A stretch of 64,000 bases of DNA from the NCBI RefSeq assembly GCF_035917415.1, contig NZ_CP109073.1:4820501-4884500 (forward strand), in the 5' to 3' direction. Below the pieces are notes generated by a model. It did no database searches, was not told the DNA's origin, and worked only from the letters and a program-made list of their open reading frames with translations. Position 1 is the stretch's first letter, and the number at the start of each line of letters is the position of its first letter. Position numbers and translations under genes: made by a program. The DNA is from Streptomyces sp. NBC_01803 (lineage in GTDB: Bacteria; Actinomycetota; Actinomycetes; Streptomycetales; Streptomycetaceae). Shown in pieces: positions 8,101-15,593 of this stretch.

Positions 8101-8252
8101 GAAGGCTGTCCCGTGCTCTCGGCCCGTCCTGCCGACGCCCGTCTTGCCGCCACGCGCGGCTTCCGCCGTCAACCGACAACCTGTGCGCGTCGGGTCGCGT
8201 TGATCGCTGAGGCGGGGTCAAGGAATGGGGCCGGCGGTTTGCGGGACGGCTC

Positions 8253-8720
8253 TCAGACGACGGCGCCGCTGCCCGGATCGGCCCAGTCGTCGTCGCGGCC
8301 GTCCCGCATCCGCGTCACCAGCGTGGCGAAGCCGCCGAGAAAGCCGCCCACACCCAGGGTGACGATCCACCAGGTCATCTGCCGTTGCAGCAGCACGGTC
8401 ACGATCAGCAGCAGCGGTCCGCCGAGGACCGCGATCCAGGCCAGCTTCGCGGCGAGGTCCGCCGCCGGCAGCGGCGGCGGCTCCGGCGGGACGAAGTGCC
8501 CCTCGTCCTCGTCCTCCGCCTCCCAGTCGCGGGGACCCTCGGGCGGCGGCTCGTCGGCCGGGCGGCCGGGCGGCTCGTCGGTGGTCGACGGCACGCCCAG
8601 CGGCCAGACGCCCGGCGGATCGGCGGGCTCCTCGCCGTATCCGGCGACGATCTCGGCCCAGGCGGCTTCCTCGTCGATCGGATCGCGGCCGTCGCCGCGC
8701 TCCTGGTCACGTTCCGTCAC
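8253..8720 (-). CDS. small membrane protein with acidic proline-rich N-terminus
   Basis: A 155-residue protein that I cannot assign to a named family. Residues 1-90 are acidic and Pro-rich, so probably disordered and cytoplasmic. Two adjacent hydrophobic helices follow (about 92-111 and 115-135), with a short polar tail. The GTG start (8720-8718) overlaps the end of the esterase gene by 14 bases, so the two form an operon. The job is unknown; the conserved pairing with a lipase/esterase in Streptomyces suggests an envelope role. Confidence 0.7.
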   Translation of the reverse strand: MTERDQERGDGRDPIDEEAAWAEIVAGYGEEPADPPGVWPLGVPSTTDEPPGRPADEPPPEGPRDWEAEDEDEGHFVPPEPPPLPAADLAAKLAWIAVLGGPLLLIVTVLLQRQMTWWIVTLGVGGFLGGFATLVTRMRDGRDDDWADPGSGAVV

Positions 8721-9480
8721 GGGCAGTCTTCCTTGTCGCGAGGCGGGTGATGAAGGCGTCCGTCTCCTGAAAGATACGCTCCGCGTCGTGGTCCAGGGTG
8801 GCCACGTGATAGCTCGATTCGAGGACCCGCTCGGTCACATCGGCCGAGGACACCGACGCCAGCACGGCCGCCGAGTCGGTGGGCGGCACGATATGGTCCA
8901 CCCGGCTGCGCATCAGCAGCAACGGCTGTGTCACCTGGGCCAGTTCGCCCCGCACCAGCGCGAAAAGGGCGCGTACGGAGTACGCGGCGTGCAGCGGAAC
9001 CCGCTCGTACCCCGACTCCTGGACGCCCTCCTTGGCGATGTCGGAGATCAGCCCCCGCGTGCTGGGCACCAGATGCCGGACCACCGGCAGCGCGTAGCCC
9101 TGGAGCCGTGGAAATGTGATCGCCGGATTGACCAGCCCGAGCCCGCTGACGGCTGCCCCGTGCCGGGCGGCGAGCCGCAGCGCCAGGGCGCCGCCCATGG
9201 ACATGCCGCACACGAAGACCCGTTCGCAGCGCAGCGACAGCTCGCGCACCTCCCGGTCGACGGTGGCGTACCAGTCCTGCCAGCCGGTGCGTTGCAGGTC
9301 CTCCCAGCGCGTGCCGTGGCCCGGCAGGAGCGGCAGCGACACGGTGAGGCCCTGGGCGGCGAGGTGCTCGGCCCAGGGGCGGAGGGACTGAGGGGAGCCG
9401 GTGAAACCGTGACAGAGGAGAACGCCTGTCGGTGAACCGTCGTGTGTGAAGGGCTCGGCCCCGGGAAGAAGCTGTCGCAT
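8707..9480 (-). CDS. alpha/beta hydrolase, carboxylesterase/lipase type
   Basis: A 257-residue esterase of the Est30 / monoglyceride-lipase kind. The catalytic triad is visible: Ser in CGMSMGGAL (GxSxG), Asp in RSRVDHIVPP and His in ESSYHVATLD. The oxyanion-hole region is LLCHGFTGSP. It has no signal peptide, so it is probably cytoplasmic and acts on short- or medium-chain esters or monoacylglycerol. I chose the ATG at 9480 (MRQLLPGAEPF) because the domain begins there. The frame runs on to 9939 without similarity. It is divergent from the PlsC-like acyltransferase, a lipid-related neighbour. Confidence 0.85.
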   Translation of the reverse strand: MRQLLPGAEPFTHDGSPTGVLLCHGFTGSPQSLRPWAEHLAAQGLTVSLPLLPGHGTRWEDLQRTGWQDWYATVDREVRELSLRCERVFVCGMSMGGALALRLAARHGAAVSGLGLVNPAITFPRLQGYALPVVRHLVPSTRGLISDIAKEGVQESGYERVPLHAAYSVRALFALVRGELAQVTQPLLLMRSRVDHIVPPTDSAAVLASVSSADVTERVLESSYHVATLDHDAERIFQETDAFITRLATRKTARDGT

Positions 9481-9592
9481 CGGCTCTCCTCCGTCGATGG
9501 TGGGCGCGCTTGTCACCCTACGCGCGTGGCTCGTGGGCGCGCCATGCCCGGATGCCCAGTAGGGTCGGCGGGAGAACACGGGAGGTGGCGCG

Positions 9593-10303
9593 GTGCTGTA
9601 CGGCGCGATGAAGGTCTCCGTGGGGGCCGGGCTGAAGCTCGCTTTCCGGCCGTGGGTCGAGGGCCTGGAGCACGTGCCGGCCGAGGGACCCGCGATCCTC
9701 GCGAGCAACCATCTGTCGTTCTCCGACTCCTTCTTCCTGCCCGCGGTGCTGGACCGGAAGGTCACGTTCATCGCCAAGGCCGAGTACTTCACCTCGCCCG
9801 GCGTCAAAGGAAAGCTGACGGCCGCGTTCTTCAAGGGAGTCGGGCAGCTGCCGGTCGACCGTTCGGGCGCGCGCGGCGCGGGCGAGGCGGCGGTCCGTAG
9901 CGCGATCGCGGTGCTGGAGCGCGGCGAGCTGTTCGGCATCTACCCGGAGGGCACGCGATCCCCGGACGGCCGGCTGTACCGGGGCAAGTCGGGCGGCCTG
10001 GCCCGGGTGGCCCTGGCCACGGGGGCGCCGGTGATCCCGGTGGCGATGATCGACACGGAGAAGATCCAGCCGCCGGGCAAGGTCGTGCCGAAGCTGATGC
10101 GCCCCGGCATCAGGATCGGCGAGCCGCTGGACTTCAGCCGGTACCAGGGGATGGAGGGCGACCGCTTCATCCTGCGCTCGCTGACGGACGAGGTGATGTA
10201 CGCGATCATGCGGCTGTCCGGCCAGGAGTACGTCGACATCTACGCGACGGCGGCGAAGCGGCGGCTGGCGGAAGAGGCGAAGAACCGCGCGCGGCCCGAA
10301 TGA
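9593..10303 (+). CDS. 1-acyl-sn-glycerol-3-phosphate acyltransferase (PlsC-like)
   Basis: A 236-residue membrane-associated acyltransferase that puts the second acyl chain on lysophosphatidate or a related acceptor. The catalytic HX4D motif is NHLSFSD (His40, Asp45) and the acceptor-binding motif is PEGTRSPDG (about 118-126). The GTG at 9593 follows GGAGGTGG with normal spacing; an ATG five codons later is the alternative. Mycobacterial Rv2182c is the equivalent member of this neighbourhood. The acceptor could be a phosphatidylinositol mannoside or plain phospholipid; the sequence does not decide. Confidence 0.88.
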   Translation: MLYGAMKVSVGAGLKLAFRPWVEGLEHVPAEGPAILASNHLSFSDSFFLPAVLDRKVTFIAKAEYFTSPGVKGKLTAAFFKGVGQLPVDRSGARGAGEAAVRSAIAVLERGELFGIYPEGTRSPDGRLYRGKSGGLARVALATGAPVIPVAMIDTEKIQPPGKVVPKLMRPGIRIGEPLDFSRYQGMEGDRFILRSLTDEVMYAIMRLSGQEYVDIYATAAKRRLAEEAKNRARPE

Positions 10304-10346
10304 GCCGGCCCACGGGCCGCGCCGCGCGTCCGGTCGATCGGTTGTT

Positions 10347-10379
10347 CCCGCCCGCCCCCGGAAGGTGAGGGCGGGCGGG
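10347..10379. terminator. bidirectional hairpin terminator
   Basis: Stem CCCGCCCGCCC / GGGCGGGCGGG with an 11-base loop, between the convergent plsC-like gene and the anthranilate synthase gene. It is the same stem as at 1819-1850. Confidence 0.7.
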
Positions 10380-10385
10380 GGCCGT

Positions 10386-12308
10386 TCAGCGGGGGGACGG
10401 GGCCGCGTGGGGGGTCAGCAGGTCCTTCACGATCCTCGGGCCGTTCAGGGTCAGGACCGATTCGGGGTGGAACTGGACGCTCGTGAACGCGGGGCCGCGC
10501 AGGGCGTGGACTTCGTCCGTCGCCGGGTCGCGGCTCACCGCGATGTCCCGGCCGGACAGGGCGGCGGCCGTCGCCGGGTCGCAGCGGGCCGCGTACGAGT
10601 TGTAGAAGCCCACCGTCTCCGGGCGGCCGAGGAAGTCGATCCGTTCCTGGGCGCCCTGGTACGGCCGTGCCTTGCGGACCACGGGCAGGCCCAGCTCCGC
10701 CGCGATCAGCTCGTGGCCGAGGCAGACGCCGACCACCGGGTGCGCGTGGCCCGCCAGTAGATCCGCCGTCAGCGCGCGCAGCAGCCGCATCTTCGGATCC
10801 GCGGCGTCGCCCGGATCGCCCGGTCCCGGGCCGATGACCACCGGGCCCGGGTGGGCCAGAGCGCGTTCCCGCAGGCCCGGCACGTCGTACCGCGCCACCT
10901 CCACCCGGGCGCCGGTGGACCGCAGCAGGTGGGCGAGCATCGAGGTGAACGTGTCCTCGCCGTCCACCACCAGCACCTCGCCCGCACCGCCGCCCGCCCG
11001 GACGGGCTCCCGCAGCCGCAGCCAGAACGGCGCCAGCCCCGACCGGCGCTCCGCCAGCGCCGCCCGCACCCGGGGGTCGTCCGCGAGCCGGGGGCCGGTG
11101 CGCGCGGCGGGGGCCACGCCGGGCCGTACGCCGAGCGCGGCCAGCACGGCCGCCGCCTTGGCGTGGGTCTCGGCGACCTCGCTCGCCGGGTCCGAGGCCC
11201 GCACCAGCGTCGCCCCGACCGGGACGCGCAGCGTGCCGTCCGCCGCGTCGATGTCGGCGGTGCGGATCAGGATCGGGGAGTCCAGCGTCCGGGCGCCCCC
11301 CGCGTCGTGGCCCAGCAGCGCCAGCGCGCCCGCGTAGTAGCCGCGCCCGCCGCGCTCGTGGCGGCTGATCACCCGGCAGGCGTTCTCCACCGGACTGCCG
11401 GTCACCGTGGCGGCGAACATCGTCTCGCGCAGCACCTCCCGCACATCGAGCGTGCCGCGCCCCCGCAGCTCGTACTCGGTGTGCGCCAGGTGCGCCATCT
11501 CGCGCAGCCGGGGCCCGACGACCACGCCGCCCTGGTCGCCCACGGCGCACATCATCTTCAGCTCCTCGTCCACGACCATGGACAGCTCCTCGGTCTCCTT
11601 GCGGTCGCCGAGGAACGCCAGCAGCCCGGCCACGTCCGGGCCCCGCTCGGGATAGCGGTAGGTGCCGCTGATGGGGTTCATCACGACCGTCCCGCCGCTC
11701 ATCCGCACATGCGCCTCGGGGCTCGCGCCGACCAGCACCCGCCGCCCGGTGTGCACGACGAACGTCCAGTAGGCGCCGCGCTCGGCGGCCAGCAGGCGGC
11801 GGAAGAGAGCGAGCGCGTCCGCGCGGCCGAAGCCGTCGATCCGGCCGGTGAAGGTGCGCCGGATCACGAAGTTGGCGCCCTGGCCGGCGCCGATCTCGTC
11901 CCGCACCACGTCGGCGACGATCCGTTCGTACGCCTCGTCGGACACGTCGAACGCGCCGTCGCGCACCGCGACCGGATGCCGGGGGAGCGCGGCGAGCACG
12001 TCGGCCAGCGGCAGTTCGCGGATCTCGTCGGGCAGCAGCACCGCGAGCGGGGTGCCGTCGTCGGCCGCCGCGAAGCCGCGCTCCGCGATCTGCCGGAACG
12101 GCACCAGGGCCAGCGCGCCGTCGTGGTCGGGGATGTCCGCGAGCCGTTCGAGCTCCACCACCGGGCCGGTCAGCACCTCGACCAGGCCGTGATCGCGGCC
12201 GGGCGTGCGACGGCGGAGGAGGGCGAACGGCGTGTCGTTCGTCACGAGCCGGCGGATCGCGGCGTCCGCCGGTCCGGCGGGCTCGGGGGTCTTCGGGGGC
12301 TGTGTCAT
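10386..12308 (-). CDS. trpEG: anthranilate synthase family protein, fused TrpE-TrpG (PhzE-like)
   Basis: A 640-residue fusion. Residues ~1-415 form the chorismate-utilising domain (GANFVIRR, MNPISGTYRYPE, EELSMVVDEELKMM, VTGSPVENACRV). After a linker, residues ~435-640 form a class I glutamine amidotransferase with the nucleophile in VGVCLGHE and the His-Glu pair in VQFHPES. It makes an amino-chorismate product, normally anthranilate for tryptophan. The motif MNPISGTYRYP and the overall order match PhzE-type (amino-deoxyisochorismate) enzymes closely, but the trpL attenuator upstream argues for Trp supply. It is divergent from a class II DAHP synthase that feeds the same pathway. Confidence 0.88.
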   Translation of the reverse strand: MTQPPKTPEPAGPADAAIRRLVTNDTPFALLRRRTPGRDHGLVEVLTGPVVELERLADIPDHDGALALVPFRQIAERGFAAADDGTPLAVLLPDEIRELPLADVLAALPRHPVAVRDGAFDVSDEAYERIVADVVRDEIGAGQGANFVIRRTFTGRIDGFGRADALALFRRLLAAERGAYWTFVVHTGRRVLVGASPEAHVRMSGGTVVMNPISGTYRYPERGPDVAGLLAFLGDRKETEELSMVVDEELKMMCAVGDQGGVVVGPRLREMAHLAHTEYELRGRGTLDVREVLRETMFAATVTGSPVENACRVISRHERGGRGYYAGALALLGHDAGGARTLDSPILIRTADIDAADGTLRVPVGATLVRASDPASEVAETHAKAAAVLAALGVRPGVAPAARTGPRLADDPRVRAALAERRSGLAPFWLRLREPVRAGGGAGEVLVVDGEDTFTSMLAHLLRSTGARVEVARYDVPGLRERALAHPGPVVIGPGPGDPGDAADPKMRLLRALTADLLAGHAHPVVGVCLGHELIAAELGLPVVRKARPYQGAQERIDFLGRPETVGFYNSYAARCDPATAAALSGRDIAVSRDPATDEVHALRGPAFTSVQFHPESVLTLNGPRIVKDLLTPHAAPSPR

Positions 12309-12360
12309 GGGCGGGGGTCCCTTCCTGGTCGGAGGGAGGGACAGCCCGCGCGACGCGCCG

Positions 12361-12383
12361 AAGGCCGCCCCTCGGGCGGCCTT
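12361..12383 (-). promoter_or_regulatory. trp attenuator hairpin
   Basis: Perfect stem AAGGCCGCC / GGCGGCCTT with a 5-base loop, 29 bases after the leader-peptide stop and 53 bases before the trpEG start. It is placed as the terminator half of a Trp-dependent attenuator. The leader Trp codons lie upstream, where a stalled ribosome could change the pairing. Confidence 0.75.
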
Positions 12384-12411
12384 CGCGTCGATCGCTTGGT
12401 GGAACGCGCAG

Positions 12412-12468
12412 TCAGTGGGCCGCCGAGTGAGCGGTCCACCACCAGTTCCTGGTCTGCTGCGCGATCAT
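12412..12468 (-). CDS. trpL: trp leader peptide with three consecutive Trp codons
   Basis: An 18-codon open frame MIAQQTRNWWWTAHSAAH followed by TGA. The TGG-TGG-TGG run is the hallmark of a Trp attenuator leader, and peptides ending in NWWWTAH precede the trpEG gene in other Streptomyces (established knowledge). An in-frame ATG four codons upstream (12480) has the better-placed ribosome binding site (GGACGGG), so the peptide may be 22 residues long. When charged tRNA-Trp is scarce, stalling here should favour reading into trpEG. Confidence 0.85.
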   Translation of the reverse strand: MIAQQTRNWWWTAHSAAH

Positions 12469-12557
12469 GGGGCGCACCATATCGCACCCGTCCGGCGGTG
12501 TCTCATTCCCTGATCGGCGGGGTAGTGCTGCGAGCCGTACCACGTAATCTGGTCGGC

Positions 12558-13907
12558 GTGACCGTGAACGCTGACAGCAGCACATCGATCGCCACCTCCT
12601 GGCGAGACCTCCCCGCGGCGCAGCAGCCCGATTACCCGGACCTCGACGCTCTGCGCGGTGTGATCGCGGACCTTGAGACCTATCCGCCGCTCGTCTTCGC
12701 CGGCGAGTGCGACGCGCTGCGCGCCCGGCTGGGGGCCGTCGCCCGGGGCGAGGCGTTCCTGCTGCAGGGCGGGGACTGCGCCGAGGCGTTCGACCAGGTC
12801 GGCGCGGACCAGATCCGGGCCAAGCTGAAGACGCTGCTGCAGATGAGCGCGGTGCTCACGTACGCGGCGGCGGTGCCGGTCGTGAAGGTCGGCCGGATCG
12901 CCGGACAGTACTCCAAGCCCCGTTCGAAGCCGATCGAGACCCGGGACGGCGTCACCCTGCCGTCCTACCGGGGCGACTCGGTCAACGGCGCGGACTTCAC
13001 CGCCGCGGCCCGGAGGCCCGACCCGGAGCGGCTGCGCCGGATGTACCACACCTCGGCCTCCACGCTGAACCTGGTGCGCGGCTTCACCACCGGCGGCTAC
13101 GCGGACCTGCGCCAGGTGCACGCCTGGAACCAGGACTTCGTGCGGAACTCGGCGTCGGGGCAGCGATACGAGGCGCTGGCCCGGGAGATCGACAGCGCGC
13201 TCAACTTCATGAAGGCGTGTGGAGCGGATCCGGCCGAATTCCACTCGGTGGAGTTCTACGCCTCGCACGAGGCGCTGCTGCTGGACTACGAGGGCGCGCT
13301 GACGCGCGTCGACTCGCGCAGCGGCGCGCTGTACGACGTGTCGGGCCACATGGTGTGGATCGGTGAGCGGACCCGGCAGCTCGACGGCGCGCACGTCGCC
13401 TTCGCCGCCTCGATCCGCAACCCGATCGGCGTCAAGCTCGGCCCGACGACCACGGCGGAGGAGGCGCTCGCGCTGATCGACCGCCTCGACCCCGAGCGCG
13501 AGCCGGGCCGGCTGACGTTCATCACGCGGATGGGCGCGGACCGCGTCCGTGACCGGCTGCCCGCCCTGATCGAGAAGGTGACCGCGGCCGGGGCGCAGGT
13601 GGCCTGGGTCTGCGACCCGATGCACGGCAACACCTTCGAGGCCGCCTCCGGCCACAAGACGCGGCGCTTCGACGACGTGCTGGACGAGGTCAAGGGCTTC
13701 TTCGAGGTGCACAAGGGCCTGGGCACGCACCCGGGCGGCATCCACGTGGAGCTGACCGGCGACGACGTGACGGAGTGCGTGGGCGGCGGCGACGAGATCT
13801 TCGTCGACGACCTGCACCAGCGGTACGAGACGGCCTGCGACCCGCGGCTCAACCGCAGCCAGTCGCTGGACCTGGCGTTCCTGGTGGCGGAGATGTACCG
13901 GTCCTGA
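12558..13907 (+). CDS. aroH: class II 3-deoxy-7-phosphoheptulonate (DAHP) synthase
   Basis: A 449-residue plant-type (class II) DAHP synthase. It joins phosphoenolpyruvate and erythrose 4-phosphate in the first step of the shikimate pathway. Signatures are LLQGGDCAEAF, PRSKPIE, the metal/substrate region WVCDPMHGNT and GDDVTECVGG. Length matches the mycobacterial AroG family. The GTG start lies 7 bases after TAATCT (12545-12550), so the message is probably leaderless. It is divergent from the attenuated anthranilate synthase gene, which places the entry and the Trp branch point of the pathway together. The hairpin at 13932-13969 ends it. Confidence 0.93.
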   Translation: MTVNADSSTSIATSWRDLPAAQQPDYPDLDALRGVIADLETYPPLVFAGECDALRARLGAVARGEAFLLQGGDCAEAFDQVGADQIRAKLKTLLQMSAVLTYAAAVPVVKVGRIAGQYSKPRSKPIETRDGVTLPSYRGDSVNGADFTAAARRPDPERLRRMYHTSASTLNLVRGFTTGGYADLRQVHAWNQDFVRNSASGQRYEALAREIDSALNFMKACGADPAEFHSVEFYASHEALLLDYEGALTRVDSRSGALYDVSGHMVWIGERTRQLDGAHVAFAASIRNPIGVKLGPTTTAEEALALIDRLDPEREPGRLTFITRMGADRVRDRLPALIEKVTAAGAQVAWVCDPMHGNTFEAASGHKTRRFDDVLDEVKGFFEVHKGLGTHPGGIHVELTGDDVTECVGGGDEIFVDDLHQRYETACDPRLNRSQSLDLAFLVAEMYRS

Positions 13908-13931
13908 GCTGACGCGGAACCCGATGGTGCG

Positions 13932-13969
13932 GTGCCCCGGAACGTGGTCCGAGCCACATTCCGGGGCAC
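13932..13969 (+). terminator. terminator hairpin after the DAHP synthase gene
   Basis: Stem GTGCCCCGGAA / TTCCGGGGCAC with a second inner stem GTGG/CCAC, 25 bases after the stop, followed by TGTTCC. Confidence 0.75.
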
Positions 13970-13993
13970 TGTTCCGTTCTCTCCGGGGCGGGG

Positions 13994-14012
13994 TAAGGTA
14001 AGGCATGCCTCA
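13994..14012 (+). promoter_or_regulatory. iron box (IdeR/DmdR-type operator) upstream of bfd
   Basis: TAAGGTAAGGCATGCCTCA resembles the actinobacterial iron-box consensus (TTAGGTTAGGCT-type 19-mer), with a strong AAGGCATGCCT core. It lies 22 bases before the bfd start, where bound repressor would block transcription when iron is plentiful. Confidence 0.6.
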
Positions 14013-14034
14013 GTAAGCCATCGGAGGGTGAAGC

Positions 14035-14256
14035 GTGTTCGTCTGCTCGTGCTTCGGGATCACGGAGCAGCAGGTGCGTGACCACGCCGCGGCCGGGGCT
14101 TGCACCCCGCGGCAGATCGCCTCCGAGTGCAAGGCCGGCACGGACTGCGGTTCCTGCGTGCGCCGCATCCAGGGGCTGCTGGGCCGTGGCGCCGTCGCGC
14201 GGGACCGCGCGGACGCCGCCGTACCGGCGGTCTCAGCCGTCTCCGCCGTGATCTGA
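14035..14256 (+). CDS. bfd: bacterioferritin-associated [2Fe-2S] ferredoxin
   Basis: A 73-residue Bfd-like ferredoxin that reduces bacterioferritin so that stored iron can leave. The cluster ligands are Cys4 and Cys6 (VCSC) and Cys38 and Cys41 (DCGSC), the standard BFD arrangement. The GTG start has GGAGGG upstream, and an iron box lies just before it. The last 24 bases overlap the end of bfr on the other strand, so the two iron-mobilising genes converge tail to tail. Confidence 0.92.
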   Translation: MFVCSCFGITEQQVRDHAAAGACTPRQIASECKAGTDCGSCVRRIQGLLGRGAVARDRADAAVPAVSAVSAVI

Positions 14257-14739
14257 GCCGTCCCCGCTGGGCTGCTCGATCTGCTGCGCGATGTAGAGCG
14301 GCTCGCCCAGCTTCGCGACGAGCTCCAGCTGGGTGTCCAGGTAGTCGATGTGGTGCTCCTCGTCCGCGAGGATCGCCTCGAAGATCTTGGCCGAGGTGAC
14401 GTCGCCCTTGGCCCGCATCACCTCCACGCCGCGCCGCAGGCGGTCGATGGCCTCGACCTCGATCTGCCGGTCCGCCTGGAACATCTCGGTGACCGTCTGC
14501 CCGACCCGGACGTGGAAGAGCCGCTGGTAGTTCGGCAGCCCCTCCAGGAAGAGGATCCGGTCGGTGAGCACCTCCGCGTGCCGCATCTCGTCGAACGACT
14601 CGTCGCGGGTGTACTTGGCCAGTCTCGTCCAGCCGAAGTTCTCCTGCATCTTCGCGTGCAGGAAGTACTGGTTGATCGCGGTCAGTTCGGCCGTGAGCTG
14701 TTCGTTCAGGAACTCGATGACTTCGGGGTCGCCCTGCAT
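14233..14739 (-). CDS. bfr: bacterioferritin
   Basis: A 168-residue haem-containing ferritin subunit that forms a 24-mer iron store. Ferroxidase ligands Glu18, Glu51 and His54 and the haem ligand Met52 (FDEMRHAE) are in their usual positions, and the second helix pair carries EEHH. The open frame reaches upstream to 14781, but ATG 14739 (MQGDPEVIEF) is the family's start and follows a GGGAAGGAG ribosome binding site. It converges on bfd with a 24-bp overlap. Confidence 0.95.
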   Translation of the reverse strand: MQGDPEVIEFLNEQLTAELTAINQYFLHAKMQENFGWTRLAKYTRDESFDEMRHAEVLTDRILFLEGLPNYQRLFHVRVGQTVTEMFQADRQIEVEAIDRLRRGVEVMRAKGDVTSAKIFEAILADEEHHIDYLDTQLELVAKLGEPLYIAQQIEQPSGDGSDHGGDG

Positions 14740-14809
14740 GGCGGCGCGCTCCTTCCCTGGGCGGGGGCGTTGTCCGCGCATCCTGGCATCGCGGAGGCGG
14801 CGCGTCCAG

Positions 14810-14828
14810 TAAGTGAAGGCTTACCGAA
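14810..14828 (-). promoter_or_regulatory. possible iron box upstream of bfr
   Basis: On the minus strand TTCGGTAAGCCTTCACTTA matches 12 of 19 positions of the iron-box pattern TTAGGTTAGGCTCACCTAA. It lies about 70 bases before bfr. It is weaker than the site in front of bfd. Confidence 0.4.
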
Positions 14829-14930
14829 TCGCCCTGATTCCGGGAGATTGCCGGGGTTTTCCGGGGGGCGGCTCCGGGGGTGGCGGGGTGGCGGTGCGAG
14901 CGCGTCCGGGGGGTCTGTCACCATGGAGTC

Positions 14931-15572
14931 ATGGGTCAGCCGGACAGCCGCGCGGGGGAGGCGCCCCAGCGGCGCGGGGACGACCGGCTTCCGCCGGGCC
15001 AGCGCCCGCAGCGTGGCTGGCCGGTGACGCACTACGGCCCGGTCCCCAAGTTCCGCGCCGAGCGCTGGGAGTTCCGCGTCTTCGGGGCGACGGCGGATGG
15101 CGACAAGCACTGCTGGACCCACGAGGAGTTCGCCGCGCTGCCGTACGAGACGGTTGTCGGGGATCTGCACTGCGTGACCAAGTTCAGCATGCTGGACGTC
15201 GAATGGGGCGGTGTGCGCGCGGCCACGGTCATGTCGCTGGCCCCGCCCGCGCCCGGTGTCACCCATGTGATGGTGTGGGCCGAGTACGGCTACAGCGCCA
15301 ATCTGCGGCTCGCGGACTTCACCGACGGGCGCACCCTCTTCGCCACCCACCGGGCGGGCGAGCTGCTGACGGCCGAGCACGGCTTCCCGCTGCGCCTGGT
15401 GGTGCCGCACCTGTATGCCTGGAAGGGCCCGAAGTGGGTGCGCGGCGTGGAGTACATGACGGCCGACCGCCGCGGCTTCTGGGAGGAGCGCGGCTATCAC
15501 AACGTGGGCGACCCGTGGGGCGAGCAGCGGTACTCCTACCAGGAGGAGCCGGGCGACGGCCCCGAGCTGTGA
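14931..15572 (+). CDS. sulfite oxidase-like molybdopterin oxidoreductase
   Basis: A 213-residue single-domain protein with the sulfite-oxidase molybdopterin-binding fold. Cys81 in GDLHCVTKFS is the expected molybdenum ligand. The conserved surroundings (GWPVTHYGPVPKF, APPAPGVTHVMVWAEYGY, VPHLYAWKGPKWVRG) match a widespread actinobacterial family close to YedY/MsrP. It has no Tat signal, so it is probably cytoplasmic. Substrate and electron partner are unknown. The ATG at 14931 (MGQPDSRAGEA) is chosen because family members begin there; the frame is open slightly upstream. Confidence 0.85.
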   Translation: MGQPDSRAGEAPQRRGDDRLPPGQRPQRGWPVTHYGPVPKFRAERWEFRVFGATADGDKHCWTHEEFAALPYETVVGDLHCVTKFSMLDVEWGGVRAATVMSLAPPAPGVTHVMVWAEYGYSANLRLADFTDGRTLFATHRAGELLTAEHGFPLRLVVPHLYAWKGPKWVRGVEYMTADRRGFWEERGYHNVGDPWGEQRYSYQEEPGDGPEL

Positions 15573-15593
15573 TCCGGGGCGCCGGCGACGGGC

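Larger units (their letters stand above)
7755..8252. other. gene-poor gap with decayed repeat DNA
   Basis: About 500 bases without a credible gene, between the EEP gene and the convergent small membrane-protein gene. It contains the 129-bp segment with 13-bp inverted ends (7783-7911) and, directly after it, one copy of the dispersed 185-bp repeat (7915-8100). The rest (8101-8252) shows nothing recognisable. Open frames across it lack ribosome binding sites and family resemblance. Confidence 0.6.

Noticed and set aside
10386..13907. Phenazine gene cluster suggested by PhzE-like and class II DAHP synthase genes
   Set aside because: No phzA/B, D, F or G genes nearby; a Trp leader and housekeeping context argue for primary metabolism.
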